The notes under the pieces: generated by a model | Database searches by the model: none | What the model was told of the DNA's origin: nothing | What the model saw: the letters and a program-made list of their open reading frames with translations, nothing else | Translations under genes and position numbers: made by a program | Shown: positions 62,829-64,000 of the stretch, one piece after another | Layout of the letters: each line of letters begins with the position of its first letter | Position numbering within the stretch: the stretch's first letter is position 1 | Assembly: GCF_002920535.1 (NCBI RefSeq) | Contig: NZ_PQSS01000003.1 | Coordinates: 1-64,000 of the forward strand | Reading direction: 5' to 3' | Origin: Streptomyces sp. Ru71 | GTDB taxonomy: Bacteria; Actinomycetota; Actinomycetes; Streptomycetales; Streptomycetaceae | DNA length: 64,000 bases

Positions 62829-63311
62829 ATGACCCACACCCCCGTCCACCCCGCGCCCCACGACCCGGCCCGCGACCACGACGCCGCCGCCATCCGCGCG
62901 CTCCTGGAGGAGAGTCGCAGCGCGTGGAACCGGGGCGACGGAACCGCGTACGGCCGCTGCTTCACCCCCGACGCGACCGACGTGACCTTCGTCGGGACCG
63001 TCTACCAGGGCGGACCGGAGATCGGCCGCGCCCATCAGGCGCTCTTCTCGGGCTTCCTCAAGGGCACCGAGCTGACCCTCGACATCACCGGCATCCGCTT
63101 CCACGGCGCCGACACGGCGGTCGTCGTCACGCGGGGCGAGGTCGGCAAGGGCACGCCGAAGCGGCTGGGCAAGGTGGCCACGTACACGGTCGTACGGGAC
63201 CCGGCGTCCGGGGCGTGGCGGATCGCCGCCATCCAGAAGACCCGGCGCCGGCGCCTGATGGAGGCCGTGTCCTTCCGGCTGCAGCCCGCGACCCGCCCCG
63301 GGGCTCGGTGA
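62829..63311 (+). CDS. SnoaL/SgcJ-type NTF2-fold protein
   Basis: 160 residues from ATG 62829, with GGAGG 10 bases upstream. Pattern of the SgcJ/EcaC family: AAIRALLEESRSAWNRGDGT, YGRCFTPDATDVTFVGTVYQ, IGRAHQALFSGFLKGTELTL and VVVTRGEVGKGTPKRLGKVA. It binds small hydrophobic substrates in related enzymes; reaction unknown. Divergent from and probably regulated by the MarR protein. The next 346 bases (63312-63657) carry no gene, only a palindrome near 63396 and the protease promoter. Confidence 0.83.
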   Translation: MTHTPVHPAPHDPARDHDAAAIRALLEESRSAWNRGDGTAYGRCFTPDATDVTFVGTVYQGGPEIGRAHQALFSGFLKGTELTLDITGIRFHGADTAVVVTRGEVGKGTPKRLGKVATYTVVRDPASGAWRIAAIQKTRRRRLMEAVSFRLQPATRPGAR

Positions 63312-63395
63312 CCGGCGGCCGGGCGGCACGACCGGACCCCGGCCCGGCGAACCTGCGCGGAAGCTATGTCCGTAAACGGGCAGAGTTGTCATGTC

Positions 63396-63414
63396 ACGGT
63401 CTTATAAAGTCCGT
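63396..63414. promoter_or_regulatory. Imperfect 19-bp palindrome before the protease gene
   Basis: ACGGTCTTATAAAGTCCGT, 244 bp upstream of the S53 protease start. The central TTATAA is A/T-rich against a GC-rich background, so it may be an operator or part of a promoter. Confidence 0.35.
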
Positions 63415-63657
63415 CTCCGCCCTTGGCCGCCCGATCTTGGACCTGATAGAGATTCTTCTCTGGCCGTCGTCCACCGCGTGGGAGCGGTGACACCGCCGGG
63501 GGGGCATTACATGGTCCGGTATCGACCGGGCCTTCTGTACGCAACTCTTCACGCTTCCGCCGTGCCCGCACGCGCGTGCCCGCATCGGCGCACCCTTCCG
63601 CGGTTTCACCTGCCCGCACGCACCCGGGCGACGGGGGATGTCGAAGAGGGAGTGTGC

Positions 63658-64000
63658 ATGGGCCGAACCGCCCGTGAGAGGGCGTATCGATGGGGGGCGG
63701 CGACCATAGCCGCCCTGGCCGTGACCGCCGTCGTGACGCCGGTGTCGTACGCGGCCACGTCCGCCGAGCCGGCCCCGCAGCGGGTCGGCGGCACGCCGAA
63801 GATCCCGGCGGGCGCCGTGCGCGCGGCGGACCCGGCGGCCGGGCAGGCGCTGGACCTGAGCGTGGTCCTGGAGCCGCGCGACCCGGCGGCGCTGAACCGT
63901 TTCGTCGCCGAGGTAGCCGACCCGGCGTCGCCGAACTACCGCAAGTACCTGCGGACGGGCGAGTTCGCGGACCGCTTCGGCGCCGCGCCGCAGACCGTCG
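63658..64000 (+). CDS. Sedolisin (S53) family serine protease precursor, partial
   Basis: Starts at ATG 63658 after AAGAGGGAGTGTGC and runs off the window end. The 114 codons seen give a signal peptide (WGAATIAALAVTAVVTPVSYA) and the start of a pro-kumamolisin activation domain: LDLSVVLEPRDPAALNRFVA, EVADPASPNYRKYLRTGEFA, DRFGAAPQTV. The SPNYRKYL segment is the hallmark of the S53 propeptide. The catalytic Ser-Glu-Asp domain must lie beyond the window. It is secreted and expected to be active at low pH. Confidence 0.85.
   Translation, partial: MGRTARERAYRWGAATIAALAVTAVVTPVSYAATSAEPAPQRVGGTPKIPAGAVRAADPAAGQALDLSVVLEPRDPAALNRFVAEVADPASPNYRKYLRTGEFADRFGAAPQTV

Overview
The window is high-GC actinobacterial chromosome and almost certainly Streptomyces. 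The evidence is GTG and TTG starts with GGAGG-type ribosome sites, third-position GC, HspR/HAIR control of dnaK and clpB, and a gene order (kynU, DUF3151, fba, pyrE, speE, clpB, hspR-dnaJ-grpE-dnaK, dcd, cold shock protein plus DEAD-box helicase) that I recall as the conserved mid-chromosome order of S. coelicolor. No rRNA, CRISPR, replication origin or intact insertion sequence was seen.

Layout. 1-9.8 kb is core metabolism on the minus strand: two kynurenine-pathway genes, DUF3151, class II aldolase, pyrE (broken by one missing base), an aldose epimerase, a membrane SRPBCC protein, a membrane spermidine-synthase-like protein, DUF2617 and a Gly/Cys/His-rich anchored protein. 10-16.6 kb holds an aminotransferase, a small regulator/membrane protein pair, a frameshifted YbjN gene, clpB with an upstream HAIR site, and a PPOX/F420-type protein. 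16.7-21.2 kb is an unusual regulatory locus: a 61-residue secreted peptide gene with two DSAWS motifs, coupled to a Rieske-like protein that has lost its iron-sulfur ligands, facing three paralogous LuxR-tailed regulators. 21.2-36.7 kb is core again: a sugar-binding lipoprotein, a wall-anchored protein, the hspR-dnaJ-grpE-dnaK operon, a MraY/WecA-type transferase, a heterodisulfide-reductase-like membrane FeS protein, an FG-GAP lipoprotein, a Yip1 protein, a phosphoribosyltransferase and dcd.

37.2-48.5 kb is the accessory part. It opens with an intact tRNA-Gly(CCC) and its terminator. A degenerate copy of the tRNA 3' end plus terminator lies at 44.1 kb, and a 21-bp copy of the tRNA anticodon arm lies at 46.6 kb, so at least one integration event at this tRNA is likely. 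The first segment carries an aromatic-degradation operon (FAD hydroxylase, two-domain VOC extradiol dioxygenase, FAH-type hydrolase, acetoacetyl-CoA synthetase) under a divergent TetR gene with two matching palindromic operators. The second carries a MerR gene facing two overlapping membrane genes. Beyond it lies a deletion scar of a kdp potassium-ATPase operon: a small leader ORF and kdpF are intact, then a kdpA start is joined to an internal kdpC piece and to the last part of a PIN-domain toxin.

48.6-64 kb holds a DUF1152 protein, a large unrecognised protein, a LysR gene with a divergent quinone oxidoreductase plus SnoaL pair, small regulators, cold shock protein, DEAD-box helicase, a frameshifted CBS gene, an MMPL transporter with a coupled two-component system, a MarR/SnoaL divergent pair, and the start of a sedolisin (S53) protease cut by the window edge.

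Three otherwise conserved genes (pyrE, ybjN-like, CBS) each lack exactly one base. Two of them have lost the same C in the same CCCTCG context, which suggests residual sequence error at least as much as real mutation.
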